64,000 bases of DNA from Dipylidium caninum (lineage: Eukaryota; Platyhelminthes; Cestoda; Cyclophyllidea; Dipylidiidae), in contig QEYB01000850.1 of the NCBI GenBank assembly GCA_017562135.1, positions 310,001 through 374,000 of the forward strand, in the 5' to 3' direction. Position numbers and translations under genes: made by a program. Shown piece by piece: positions 49,451-63,600 of this stretch. Below the pieces are notes generated by a model. That model had not been told where the DNA came from and did no database searches. It was given only the letters and a program-made list of their open reading frames with translations. Within the stretch, counting starts at the first letter, position 1. Every line of letters begins with the position of its first letter.

Positions 49451-52400
49451 TTACAAATTCTTTGGGCCCAGCCTTGACCCATCTTCTACGCCTGCCGCGG
49501 CATTTTCGAATTGGCTCTTCTCACTCCTGGCACGATGATCTTCTAACGACACAGACAACGGTGTTAGCCGGCGCAAAAACTCCTGTAGTGGCAGGTACTC
49601 ATCCGAGCCCGTCAATCTTCGCACCTCATCGTCTGCATTAGGCCATATCGAAGCCAACGGTATCGGACGGCCGAGGTAAGTAATCCTGATCCACAACTGG
49701 TCAACTCGGATGGTAGACCAATCAATACGCGAGTGAACGGCATCGGGACAATAAACTAACTCCTCAACATGGAAGGTTCGTGAATAGGAAGGGCCAAGGG
49801 TCTGGACGTACAGCTCAAAGATTATGTCCGCCCCGAATGGCGGCCACATCTCATCGCAGCAATTGAGGGCCAAAAGCATGGGGAGGATAGTAGAATCATG
49901 GACCGCAAATAATTGTAATGGAGGAATGCTGCCAAAGAGTAAAATAAAGGCAGTTAACAAAGCATCAAGAATATCGTCGTCTTTTCTACCTTCCATGAAA
50001 AGTGTAACACGCTTCCGACCTATTCCAATCTAACTAAAGCACACAATGGACATGTAGGTAGTAGGTGTTTTACACTTGGTCTCACCCAGAAATACACGTC
50101 AGACTTAAGAAAGTGTATAATATTTTGAACACTTGTTTATTGGAGCCTGAGAGGAGTGCAACCAAGTGGAAACATGGAAGGGAAGACGAAACCACTTTCG
50201 TATTGCGAATCGGGCACAGAAATGGCATTTCAGGCAAACACACAAGTTAATGAGCATAAGGTTTAGTCACTGACGTAAATCAAAGAAATCAAACAAATAG
50301 AAGTGACGTGCACATCCAATAAACACTCCAATTCATTATCAAAGTCGTTGTACAGGAGAAAAGCATGAGAGTTTATTAATTTTTCTTATTTCAAATAGTA
50401 AAAGAAGTGGCGAAAATTCAAACTTCAGCGGCTGCACATGATTTGAGAAAAATCAAACCTTATCAAATAGAAAGTTGAGATTGGCGAATGTCAAAGAGAG
50501 ACGATGGGAATAAATAATAGTTCAAATAACGATACAATGTTCTGGACACTAACAAATGGGCTGTTAGGTCGAAAATACGACTGAGCATTGGTAAACAGTT
50601 GACGAATGAGGCTGCACAGGAATTTTCTTGTCACTCGTGTCATTACGAATCCGGCACCAAGTATGACCTACTTTTACAGATTCCATTGTTCCTGTTAGAG
50701 CAGCAAGGTTTGTTGCTAAGATCTACATGTGTGCCATTTCAGTTTCCTTTGGTGGAGAAGTGAGTTAGAAAGACATGGCGACAACAGGTACGCCAAAAAG
50801 GCAAGTAAAAAACCATTTTAACTTTTATTGGTGTAGAGTAACAAGTGACTAAATGTTTAAACTTCGCTATCTTCGCAGAAAAGCCACTCAGCCCAACTTG
50901 TCACTTAAAGAAAAAAGTCAGAAATTGTCTAAAAGTAACTTATGCTGCTCTACCACTGGCACCATTTCGAGATCCACGGAAAGAAGTTGAAAGAGCAATT
51001 TAGCAATTCTACCACATACTCCCCTTCCTGAAAGACAGTTAGGAAGGTCGAAAGATTTAGTGCACTTTTAAGAGAGTTAGTGGAAATATTCCAACTGAGA
51101 GGCAATTTGAAGTTGAATAAGATGTATCAATTATGCCAAAGTAGATCTAAGAGAAATCTGACGTAAACAAGCGCCTGAATCCCGTTTCAATGTTTATTTA
51201 TCAGTTACTATCACTACGTTTTAGACGTCGACGAAATGGACAGTCGAAAGCGTATGCGTAAAACCAAAGACTAGGCTAAACATGCCGTTCTATTTACAAA
51301 AGCATTTCCGTTTACCCAACACGGAAGTGATCACTGCACCCACCACACAATAAGGTGAGTTGATCAAAATTTTTTCAGCAAAATTTGATTGGAACGAAAT
51401 AATCATAAGATTGGTAAATGGAGTTATATTAATCTAACAATGGCAGAAGGGAAATAGCTCCATAACTTATTCTTTCATCTAACTACCACGTCGTAAATGC
51501 ATGCACCTGGCTAATATTTTAACAATACAATTGCTAAAGATAACGTCTTTTCAATAATTTTGTTCTTTTATACTGATACACGTAGAGAAGTGTAATTAAG
51601 CAAAGAATAGTGAACACAAAAATCCGGTCGCTCTGCCGTCTATACTAATGTAAAACAAGCCCCAACTCATATCAGCGTCTCAATTCCCTTCCATGCATTT
51701 ATAGAACGTCCTTTTCCACTCCCAACTCTGTAATGTATTCACTGTTAAAAAAACTTACTTCAACAAAACAAAGTAAATTACCTTGGCTGGTATATTTACT
51801 ACTAAATACTTTCAAAAAAGGCTAGGAAATGACTTAAATAATGTATAATGAGGTACTCTTCATACGACATGAAAGGGGAATCATATAGTCCAAGTGAAGA
51901 CTAAATATAGTAGATAATGTAGTGCCAACCAATAAGATTTCTCACTCGAATACGTCGGAAAGACTAACACTCCCATCTAAATTACAAGTGTGAAGTGCAG
52001 CCTTCTCTCCTAAACCGTCATTTTTCGGGTCAATACTGTAGAATAAAGCAAAGGCGCAGAATAGCAGTAATCACAAACACAGATTGGTTTTTCATACGGT
52101 CAATAGAAGAATTAAATTGTAAAGCTACTCAGGAACAAAAATATGCATCACGATAGAGCGTTAAAAAGGTAGTAGATAAAAGGAATGGAGATTAGGAGAC
52201 AATCGCGCGTTCCATTCAAGGTTGTCATCAAAATCAAACTAAATCGGTGAGATATTTCTCCACTCGGCTTAAAGTGACACAGTGAAGTGTAATAACATAA
52301 TACGAATGTAAATGCTATAAGCAAAATGTAGGCAAATATACTTAGCATATTGGTGGATCTTTGAGAGAATGACGTGCACAACTGGTCCGATTGTAATATC

Positions 52401-55400
52401 CAAATTGGAAAACCAGTTTCTGAAATGAAAACCACAATAAACTACAAATCAAACAACATTCAGCATGAATATCCACTAAAGTAAAGTAAACTCTGATTTT
52501 GGATTAGAGAACTTATTGTGGACGGGAAAATCCCTTATATTCCGACAAAATGGGGAGGAAAGGAAATAGCTAACTATGTAAGCGAACAAGGTCCTCGGTG
52601 CGTTCTCTAGTCGTCTTGTTACTTCCTCGGGGATCAAAGTTTTCAAGAGGTTAATTAACAGCAAAGTAGAAAAGGAGGAATGCTGACAGAGCACAATATC
52701 ATAAGATAATGTGATTCCTTCAGCACTTGCGCTTTACTCTGGATGTCGCCGAACCTGCAGAGGGAATTAACTTACTCTCGTTTTCCAAGCAATTCGTTGA
52801 GCAATTCCACCGCCGAGTAATGGTCAATTTCATGATGGAGATCATTCAGTCCCTCCGGGATAGGTAACCCATTATGCTAGAATGAAGAAGGATCCACTCA
52901 ACAGAGAATTTTGTCCATAGTGATAAGTAGTCATTTCTTTTGTAAAAAATAACTCTACCCATTAAACTACAACAATCACGCAAATCTGCATTTGTCAACC
53001 ATAGACGGATATCAGGGGTCAAAAAAAGTAACAATAGAAAGTTGTCGTAATAACGAAAAGTTGCCAAGCGATGCTACGTGGGATATTGTTTTGTTATGAG
53101 TCCTGTCAGCCCACATGCAAATGAGGCATCGCAAGAGGGGCGCACGTCAGGATATGTTAATGACGCTCGAAAATGTGACAAAATTCAGCAAGCACTGTGG
53201 CAATAGATAGAAAAAAAGGTGTCCTTGTTCGACACTTATTGTAATCTCGACAACAAGAGAAATACATTCGAGGGAAAACAGACCTTATTCTTCGTAATAA
53301 CCCAGAGGATCCATTGACTACGGATGAGGGGTGGTTTTAAATGACAGTCAAAATACATTCATGATGGTAAGCTATTATGGTAATTTCCTTCCCAATAGAT
53401 AAAATTACGTCAAGTCAAAGGTGGACGTTCAGATATCGAGGCAGTGGATGCAGTTAGAGAGGAGGGGAGGCATCTGACATGATTTTCATTTCTTTTGCCA
53501 CTAGGGCGAAACGCCAATCGGACGTGTGCCAGTGCGCAGGTGCGACTGCGGAGTGTTCATCGTCCTTTGATTGGTTGATAAGAGAATTTTGCACGGTCCC
53601 TACGCTCCTAGCAGGTTGTGTCTGATTTGATTATTTAATTTTCTCAAGTTTTGCCTCATGATCATCTGTCTAACAATAAGGCCGGTGATAAATCCACCAA
53701 AGTGCTTATTTATAGCAGTAAATATGAATCTCTAAATCATCAAATCGACACTTCAGAAAAGGTGTTTGTAATCTTAAGAGGTATCACATGCTTCGATTCA
53801 TTTACGAAAGTACGCTCAGACAGGAATTGAATGGTTTAGTTAAACAAACGGACGGGAAATCAGACCAAATTCAGATATTCACTTGGATGGACAGAAAAAA
53901 CCGAAGTCAAATGTGACTAAATTTACGGGCAAGAAAACAAGATAATTTACAGTAAGCGAGTCCTTATCTTGAACGTCAAAATCGTTAGAAGTCGCGTCAC
54001 TTTAATCGTACACCACAACTCACCTCTGTTCGGGCCTCAACTCTTGCAGGTACGAGAATAATGAAAGACATTTATGAATTCAGTAGTTGAGAACCTGGAT
54101 CAAGCGGATAACTTTATGTTATCGTGGACTCTAACACTAAGTCTTTATCGGGAAACTCGTTAACGTTCAGATAATCGTAAATTTATGCACTAAACGTTAG
54201 TGTACTGTTTAGTTGCAGCCTCAGAAAAATTTAGAGGTTAAACAAGAATTAACATCGTTTGACTACCGACCCAAAACGGTACTAACTAGGTACACAACTA
54301 AAATCAACGTCAAAGAACTGTTTCTCGTCCTTTTCAACCCTGTGGATATTCAAATTTTACACACACTCCTTCCCTACCGTGCACAAATGTGGACTGGATT
54401 GATAAAAATGAAGCTAACGGCACAACAAACAACCTTGGAAGAAGTGGAAGTGAAAGGGTTACTAGAGATGCGACAGCCACGAAGTCGATAATTAAAGGAT
54501 ACTCTAAGTACGATTGTCAAACGAAATACTTGGTGTAAGAGTAGAAGACTCAACAAGAGCAAAGAGATAAAGTAGAAAATGATGTTAGATTATCTTAATT
54601 TGAAGGTAGAGTAAAATATCCACAATATGAGGATAGCAAGGGGAAGGAAGAAGCAAAGAGGTGCCATTAAGAGACAAATCAGGACTGTCATGCGCTCATA
54701 AACACACAGTCTTCACTTATCCGGTGATTGAATCAGAGAGATTGTTATTCAGAATTCGAAAGCAATTGGTGATGTGAATAAAACTTACAACATAAACAAA
54801 TAAAATAGGGGAGCCCAATATTATTATTAATCGAGTGAATTGGAGAATAGATGTATGGAAATCAAACACGGGTTTACAAAAAAACGTATATTCTAAAGTA
54901 TTTAGAAATACAGAAAAAGTGAGTTAAAGTGTGCTTTGCAAATGAACGTTATTTTAGAACGTTATGGCAAACAAGATAGTATGATGAAAAGTTTACAGGG
55001 CCTCAACTGATAACAATCATCGACACCAAACAAATTTACTTAAAATGAAGTTAGTGAAATGAATTGCGGCTAAAAATTATGTTCAATTTAACTGATAAAT
55101 ATGGTCTCAGAGGTATTTTAAGTGGCGCTCCTTCGCTCGTTAACTGAACAGCGTCGAGTTTCATTTTTATTGGTGATTTGAGATGATCACACCATTCAGG
55201 TGCTAAAATAACTCTTAAGTTTTAAAATTCAACCAATGCGGAAAAACATAGTTTAGGGTAAAAGGTAAAACTGTGCATCAATCAGACGTATGGGAATAAG
55301 ACTTACTTCACGTGCAACGTAGTCATCCCTGACGTAATAGATTTGACAATCTCTGGTGTACTTTTTCTCATCATTTTCAAACTCATCTACGAGGTGATCC

Positions 55401-58127
55401 ACCTCTAGAAAAATCGTGAAGAGGAAGAGAAAGAGAGCGTGTGACCCAGGAATTTTTACTACATTTTAGTAAACGGTAACAGACATAAATGCTGAGCCAA
55501 GGAGTGTACGATTAATTCTCATAAACAACACACTGTTCGTTAAAAAGTGTTAGGTGGGTAGTAAAAATACGAAAGAACTACCCAATTTGTGTCACTCAAA
55601 GTTTGTGAAGAAACAAGAGTTAAACATATCAGTCAGTAATTAATAAATAGTTGGTGTGAAAAGAATCATAGTTCCGAAGATTCAAGGCTCGATATCATCG
55701 CTCTCGAGTTAGATTATATGCCAAAAGTGAGATACATTTGTTACCGATCAGTTACAAATTGCAGCAGACGGAATATACAGAATTACAGGTCGGGTATGCA
55801 AAAAATATAACTAAAACAGCATGTATGCGAAATATAGGCCGACTTTCAAGGGAGAAAATTCAAGTTTGCCAAAATTTGTTGCCAAATAAGCGAAACATGA
55901 GTCAAATAAATGGATTCACTTAAACACGCGTCGACTTCACGAACCAGGCCAAGAGTAAGTAACAGGTACACAATCTTATTATATGAAAAGGGTAGGATTA
56001 ATGCAAATGCCAATGATAGCCCTAGCGCAAGACCTATAAACCGAGGTTATGCTTACGAAGTGCTTTCTTTATCTTCTCTTTCAGGGAGCAGATTTCGGCA
56101 TCATTTAGCAATTCCTCAGTGCCTTCTTCAAAAGTTTTGTGCACAAAAGTGCTAGGGTTCGGGAAAAGTACTTCTTCATCGAATTCCATGGATGTAATTA
56201 CAAGAGTGTCTGGAATATCCATAATCAACGTTTAGAAAAGTTTAAACGAGAAAGAAGAAAGCCTTACGAATAAACAATTTAACCCACCGTGAACTTGGCC
56301 ATTAATTAGTCCGGCTACGAGGGAACGAAGGGATTTTATGTTACGTCCCACACGAGTCGAACGAACTCTGCAAAAAAATGAATACTTCATGAATGGTAAA
56401 TTGAGTAATCAGTAGCAATATTTCGAATATACTTTAGGAAAAATCTAGCGTTGCTTTGCCAGTACGATCTCAAATCAGGAAATGATGCAAACATTATGAT
56501 GTAGAAAAGATTAACAGATTGAAGTAAGCTTATTTTCCCAGACCGAATAATCTTATCAGGCAAAAGATTCGCTGAAAAAAGACTACAAGTCAGTGAAATA
56601 GATGCTGGAATGTTAATGAAATAGGAATTAAAAGCTACCAATTCACATTTGCCTTCTTAGATGGAGAAAAGAAAAATTTTGGCAGAAAATCTACCATGAA
56701 ACAAATTGTAAATTTATCGGCCGAAGATGAGATCTATTAAATAGCAGGGTACATTTAGATAGTTCAATGTGTTCATGGAAACAAGAACTTAAAACCACTG
56801 CATCTTCATACAGTCGGCAGTTCAACACTGGGAAACGCATCTGATGATAATTACCCTAAAAGTGAGTTACAGAGGATAAATGAAGCGTTTTGTACTATAT
56901 GGTGCTGCTATTCACATCACTCACCGGACTAGACAGACAAAAGTGAAGTGTCGCTAGCAATCAAAGCTATTGGATTTGAAGCTAAGCAAAAACCCGCAAC
57001 CTCGAGGGGAAATTCAGGAAAGAAAACAACGCTTTAGTATTCAAAAAAACCCGTGTTCGAAAATGACGAATATAGCGACTAATCTTTGCAAAAGATGTTT
57101 AACATGGTGTGCAGGTCTTCCATCCAAAATTCACATAGCGCATGTCAAAAGGACAAGGTATAGTCATTTCGAGAAGGCCAATTTAACTTGTTTGGTTGTG
57201 CAGAAAGACGAGCGTCACGGCCCAAAAAATCGATTATAGCCCATCAAGAACCAGGTATCAAAAAAATTTACCAGTTTTACAAAGAAGTAACCTTTATTTC
57301 CAGCCCACTCCAAAAATAAATCAAGAGACAATAGCATACGCCGTTTAGGCAGAAAAATGCGTTTAACGAGCATTAGACAGACACAATTTTTCAGTAAAGA
57401 GGGATGGTTTAATCAGGTACTTTACGTCAGAGACAAAATTTACGAAACAAGTATGTAAATTTAAGGTAAATACTTACTCAATTTCCGAAATCTTGGGGGG
57501 ATCCGAGAGGATTCTTCCAATCCCTGCATAGGTTTTCCGCAAACGAACACCAAATCTATACAGATCTTTCTGCCCCGACTTCGTGAGCATGCCAATAGCC
57601 GCACCACCCTACCAAGTAAAATTAAAATACACCAAAATTCGCATTGGACCAGCATCTTCTTATTTGTTAGACTGTGTTTCGGAATGACGTTGCTAATCTA
57701 TGTACTACTGTGCTCATTATAAAAAGAAATCCAAATAAATCGCAAAACTAGGAGCTCCAAAACTATCTCTTTCAACAAAATTCTACCATAACTTACTGGC
57801 AATTTTATAGGCCTATATATCAAATCATATGTGCTTTCATCCACGGGAGTTCCATCAAAGACGTCCACGTGTTTGGTAGGAATTACAGTTTCAGGGACAT
57901 CTTTGAGGTCTTCGGTCCTCCACTTCGCCTATCACGTTAGAGATAAATACAGGCGAAAATGACAAACGCTCACATCACATAGAGGTGATTTCACATAGTG
58001 AAGTGGAGTCCGCGCTCCATGGCGGAAGAAAATCTGTGCCTGAGCAAGCTTCAAATCAATTTTCCTAAATCAACGAGTTTGATTGTAACTTTTAAGGTAA
58101 ACTTACGATAACCGAATGACTCCGCTC
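49451..58127 (-). CDS. ACP6: ACP6-like histidine (lysophosphatidic) acid phosphatase, 5' end unresolved
   Basis: Exons 5' to 3': 58127-58107 (microexon), 58064-57974, 57928-57797, 57608-57478, 56367-56288, 56209-56057, 55404-55307, 52876-52776, 52754 to about 52688, and 50029-49451 (stop). The catalytic RHGARTP motif (nucleophile His) lies in 58064-57974. AIGMLTKSGQKDLYRFGVRLR, the conserved helix after it, is in 57608-57478; VRSTRVGRNIKSL follows. The second catalytic motif, VHDST, is at about 49895-49900, and PPFGADIIFELY and LQEFLRRL close the fold as in ACP6 (PPFAVDLTMELY). The family removes phosphate monoesters; ACP6 hydrolyses lysophosphatidic acid. Prostatic-type and PXYLP1-type phosphatases are the alternatives. 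The start codon and any targeting signal were not found, and the link between 52688 and 50029 may lack an exon. Confidence 0.8.
50030..52687 (-). other. Large ACP6-like intron
   Basis: About 2.6 kb, AT-rich, no recognised exon. One missing ACP6 segment (the helix between FGDIQSKAQVL and the exon with VHDST) could hide here. Confidence 0.45.
52755..52775 (-). other. Apparent 21-nt intron in the ACP6-like gene
   Basis: Between CGAGA and GTTCGG, the - strand carries GTAAGT at one end and CTCTGCAG at the other, only 21 nt in total. Removing it avoids an in-frame TAA directly after GKRE and keeps the frame open (EFGDIQSKAQVLKES). Confidence 0.5.
52877..55306 (-). other. ACP6-like intron of about 2.4 kb
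   Basis: AT-rich. Holds a 93-codon + strand frame (54213-54491) with no family match. The phase of the flanking exons fits a direct join. Confidence 0.5.
58107..58127 (-). CDS. ACP6: ACP6-like 21-nt microexon
   Basis: Flanked by TGCATTTAG and GTAAGTTT on the - strand, with a 42-nt intron to the RHGAR exon. It encodes about SGVIRL, and its phase (1+18+2) fits the next exon exactly. Confidence 0.55.
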
Positions 58128-60665
58128 CTAAATGCACAAAAAGCGCATTAAGACAAAACGATTTTTAAATAAACGGACTTTACTAAGCTATACATCGCGA
58201 TAAGCAACAGCAGTTTAGGAAACAAAATATGGAATCAGCAACGAGCAAACTCGAAAAGGAATTTGAGATATGCTGTTAGAAAGTACATTTATTGTTAGAC
58301 AAAATAAGATAATCACCCCTTAAAAGGTCTTCTAGTTAGTAGTTTAACATACGGAAAGGCAGGAAACGAGTGCGATAACATAACACTCACCCTACAGAAT
58401 GTTGAAAGAGTTAGTTTTGTAATGTTTTGGTAGTGCACAAATCGGACTATATAATAGATAATATTAAATAAAGCCCAAATTTTGTGGGAATTCAAAGAAG
58501 AGAAAGGTATTTTATGCTCGAATTGGACCGATTAAGCTTTTAATGAAGTTCGCTGTTCCAATTTACCACGAAATAATCATAACCGACGATTGTGACATTC
58601 AGTTTCAAAGGTGACATCTAGTCCCATATTGGGCTGTTGATGGGTATTTGCTGACAACTCTTCGGAAGGCACGGGTAAGATCGAATCACATAAAGCAATA
58701 AAATCAGGGAAGGTGGGGCAAAATCGAAAAGCACAGGCAATTTCAAAACATTTACATCTTTGGTGAGATTAGGATGTAGAATAAGCAAATTCCTGTCGCA
58801 ACAACAATGCAGAAGCGAAAAGAACTATTGCGAACGCACATGTCTGCAAGCACCCAACGGACCCAGAGGAGAAGTGAAGCGCGATAACCCAATGGCGCAC
58901 AAAGTGATGGGTGCACAAATCATACGCCTCTACTCATGCTTAGCCAATAAGAGGGAAGCATCTGGTAAATTAAAATGGTTTAATGAGTGATTTCAAAATG
59001 GAAATATGTACTGGTCCTAGTAATAAGTCAGGCATTTGTAACGAATCAAATCATTTTCCTTGTCGTGTTAAGGATTGGTAAATTAAAGTTCACTATTATT
59101 GCATTTGGTAAGAGCGAAATTGAAAATACTGGACGCAATAGGTTGTAGCCCTGTGAACCACCTCATTCAAAATAATTAACGATTAACATCCTTTTCAGCC
59201 TTCAGAGATCCAGTCGCATAACGACAGAATGGTGCCAAGTTGAATGAAGTACATAGATAAATAACCTAATAACATTAGTCAACCGCAGGCGAATACTATG
59301 CCAAAATTATATGTCACAATACCAAGATATAGTCTTTTTAAGACTCTACTGGATCTCATTTTCTAAAGCGCATTTTAAGATATGAGACAGCCTGGAAATA
59401 CGGCGCATTGCGCCTCTTCTTCCCCCGCAGACTTATTTGCTATGGCATCAGCTTTCTGAAAAAAATCTGCCGAAGGAGGCACCTCAGAAGTATAGCTTTG
59501 AATTTGTTTCTTGGAAATGTACACTTCATGTAAGGATATTTATTGACACCAAACCATTTTCTTGCAGGTGATATCATTGAAGAATACCTTCTCACCGTCA
59601 TCTTCAATTTAACTTACAAATTGTAACACAAAAGCTCTGAGACGAATGAAAAATACTCAAGACGCATATGTTCCCAGGATAATAAGTGGCAGTCAATATG
59701 CCGGTTTCATTATTATAAAATTTTAAGTTCGAATATGAGACAACATTATATTCGATATGGGCGTTCTTCTCACAGTGCCTAAAATGGGCGTGATTGTTAT
59801 GAATTGACATCCTGACCCTTACACAATGGGGTGCAATCGCAGGTCTCTCATTTTGACAGTTGTTTTAATAGCTCCTAGTTGTAGACCGTCCCGACATAAA
59901 CCTACTTTATCTGTTCTTTTTAACTTTGAGAGTTTTTCCTCTAAGCACTCCCTTCCATACCTTACTTCCGGCTCTGTGTATCGCTGTCTTCGCAATGCTC
60001 GCTGAGTGTTTTTCATCAGGTCATTTTACTAAAGGTAGTCAACTCCCGGATCAGCGGTAAAGAGCAAATGCTTGTGAGCTATCCAAGTTGGGAATAAATG
60101 GGAGAAGAGAGACAGCTATCTCTTGAGTAAAAACAACAAATTAAGGGGGTGTTTGCCTCACCAGACCCGTAAATCTATGCAGACAAGGAGTGCGGTTTTC
60201 ATGGTTTGATCAGCATTAGCAAGTGAGACATTTTCACTAACCATGTCCACGTCTTTTTTCTCTATTTCGACCTCCAAGTTTGAGATGCGAAGGCACCTCG
60301 GTTATTCACAGGACCTGTGACTTAAAGTAATTCTAAATCCATTTTAGCTATTACGTTTAACAGCAATATAATTCGACCATCTAGATTCCTTCTAGGCATT
60401 AGGGCATCTCAGCGTCTACTGAAAATTGTAACCCACAACCGATGCCAATAACAACATCAACGTGAGATGTTTGGAAGTCACATCAAATTAAATAACATCG
60501 TTTGGATAAAATGCCATTCACAGAAGAAGTGATAAATGCGATCACATCCAGCTTAATTCTTCGAATGATTGTTCCGGACGTTAACTAGTGCTAAAATAAA
60601 CTAAAATGTGACAAATAAATCTTGAAACATTTTGATGCGATAAAGGAGCGAGACTTGTAGAGGTG
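58128..60665. other. Region between the ACP6-like gene and the SLC6-like gene
   Basis: Should contain the 5' exons and promoter of the ACP6-like gene. A + strand 76-codon frame at 58760-58990 and - strand frames at 59604-60016 were not recognised. Confidence 0.4.
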
Positions 60666-63600
60666 TTAGTCCGACTGGTGGATACAAGACTTATTTACCG
60701 AAGAGATGTGATTAATTTCCCAGAAAGCAGTGAGAAGAACAGATGGAATTGAAGGGTGAAGATGTGGACGTGTGAAGACATCGCGAGAGTGAAGAGGACG
60801 CATTTGAGTGAGTGTTGGTGGACAGAAAAAGGAAAAATCAGTCATTGGACACCCGCAGACCTCTGGTCCTCTTGACCCTTTTCTACCGCTCCTTCGGCCC
60901 GCTAATCCCATCTTCCTCATACTGTTGGGGTGGACGTGGAAATCGGAGTAGGAAGGTCGGACTCCTGGGGTGAATAGTGCCCGGACACGCTGAAAAGTAA
61001 ATATTAGACGTATTTTAATCGCATTTTAATGACACACATGAGTACAAGAGACAGGTTATCCTACCTCTTTGAAGGAGCCTCGAGCATTGCAGAAAATAAT
61101 AACTGCGAGGATTGGAATGGTGACGAGAGAGGAGAAGACCAACATCCACGACACTACGTGGACCCAAGTGTCAGCTCGTATCGTTTCTCCCATCACGCTG
61201 ATTTCAGGTGGACGGAAGAAGGTGATGTTGAGGACGAAGATGCTCTGAACATGAGAGAAAGACGTAGTACCACAAAATTGTGAGTAGTGAACGAAAAGAC
61301 CTTGATGTTGTACACTAGAGCATACCAACATAAATGCAGGACTAATAGCGGCCCAACAGATACGCCAGAACCAACCCGGTTTGAAGCCGAGCATTGATTC
61401 AACATCGCGGCAAAAGCGTCCAACGCCTTGAGGCCATGAAAGAGGCTGATTAGAGGGAAGAGCCAGTTTATGAACTTACCGTAACACCAGCACAGCGCGA
61501 CACACTCGCAGAAGACAATGAAGAGGATAGAGAAGGGCGCTCCGTAGGTGTCAAACAGGGTCAAAATGTAGTAGCCACCCTGGGGAGAGGAAATGACCAA
61601 TTTCCAGTGGATTAGCACATCGAAAGTGCTGTCACAAGGTAGAGAAGCGTCAACTCACATTCGTTGTGGTGGGCAGAGCTCCCAAGTAGCAGTAGATGAT
61701 CATAATAAGCACTACAATTTCACGTTTCTTACGCAACTTTGGCCATTTGTCCAAGAGGGCGGTGATTATCGCCTCCAGTCCGCCAAACTAAAATAATTTA
61801 TATTCTTCAAAGACTCCATCTCCATCAGTCCTTGCCCATCTAGCTTTACCGCTTTACAGCTGTTAGGTAAACCAAAATAGTAACGAAAATTTATTTTCCC
61901 TTTATTAAATCTCAGTAACTTTGCGTTGAAACGCACGGAGGTGAGCATGTACGTCCCGTTGCTACGTCCACATTGGGGCTTAAATTCTAATCTTCCTTTA
62001 AGGAATTTTTGTTTCCGTAAAGTTGAAAGTGGGAGAAGAAGAAGAAGAAGAGGAGGAGGAGGAGGAGGAGGAGGAGGAGGAGGAAGAGGAGGAGGAGGGC
62101 ATTTACGTTGTTGTATACAATTTTTTTCAAAAATGAATTGAATGCAAACGAAGCAGTGAAGAAAATAAACACCGCTTTACAGCGCTGTTCCAGAGTTAAA
62201 AGAATAAAATTCGGAAAGAGAAAATTTGATGATGGTGAACGAAAGAGACAAGCCCATAAGTTAGATGGTGGAATCAAATCCCCACGATTTAAACTTTCGG
62301 GAATTTAGTTTCCTCAATGAATTGACAGGAACGGCGTAACAATCAGCGTGTCTCTTTCATTTCGATAAGAAAACGAGCCGTTTTGTGAAAAAAAATGTAA
62401 CTTGGGATACAAATTCAATGCTGTATAATAATTTTGTACGGAAAAAGGATGGTTTTCTCTCGGCGAAGTACACATCTCAGCACCTGAAACTATTTTTACG
62501 TGGCGGATATTTCAGGAAACATTCAGTGCGAATTGCTCGAACCTTCTCCGATCACTGCAACGACAGTTTATTGCGAATAACTTGAGCGAACACAGCAAAA
62601 ATTCTTAAAAAAAATGATCTGTTTTGGCCAATTGCAAGAAGAAAAGAATCCCCTGACACGACGTCGCAAGGCCTCATGGCGTTAAAACGGCATAGGAAAG
62701 AATAAGGGAACTTGAAGATGAATTTTTGCTTCATCCACCTTTTCAACCAGATCTCGTGCCGTAGGATTTTCACTATTTCAAGCCGCTAAAGTCTACTTTA
62801 TGAGGGTGAAAATCTTAACAATCATGAAAAAGTGGAAACAAACTAGAGAAAGGTCTTCCAATGCAAACTTTAAAGACCTTAAAAAAGGAATCAAAAAATG
62901 TGGTAAAAATGATGAAGATAATGTTGTTGATTAGTATGGAAGAATTCTTTAAAAAATGTGCGCTTTTTCGCGGACTAGAGAACTTTTCATAACTTTTTGG
63001 TCTATGTTAAGCCCAACTCGGCTCCCTCAAGGCCATTAAAGTGGATAAACGTGGCTGTACCGTGCTGTCCAGACCGAGAGTGATGAGCATCAACATGAAG
63101 ATGATCGCCCAGAATGTGGAACCGGGGAGGGTTGCAATGGCTTCCGGGTAGGCAATAAACACAAGGCTCGGACCTGACAACGGATATCAAAAGGCTGAGG
63201 CGGTTCCCGCCACAGTGGCATTTCAATTGTACTTTTTCAGGTTATAAGTACCTTCGTTGGCAACTGTATCCATTGTCCTATTCATACGATAGCACATGTG
63301 ACCGAGAACGGAAAAGACCACGAAGCCGGAAAGAAAACTAGTTCCACAGTTGATTGCGCTCGTGATCATTGCGTCACTGAAATAGAAGTCAATGTAATTA
63401 GCGTAAGTTCATTTCTCCCCTCCACTCCTTTAAACCTCTTATTTCCCCCTTTTCAACTACTTTTAAAAATAAGTAGCATGAAGACCTACTGATAGCAGTT
63501 GTTTCTAAATTTATTGTAACTGGCCAAAGCAAGAAGAACGCCAAAACCGGGTCCGAGGGAGAAGAAAATTTGTGAAGCTGCATCATTCCATACCTGATTG

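Noticed and set aside
54213..57239. + strand frames (54213-54491, 56970-57239) inside ACP6-like introns
   Set aside because: Short, AT-rich-type composition, no family match; expected by chance in introns of this length.
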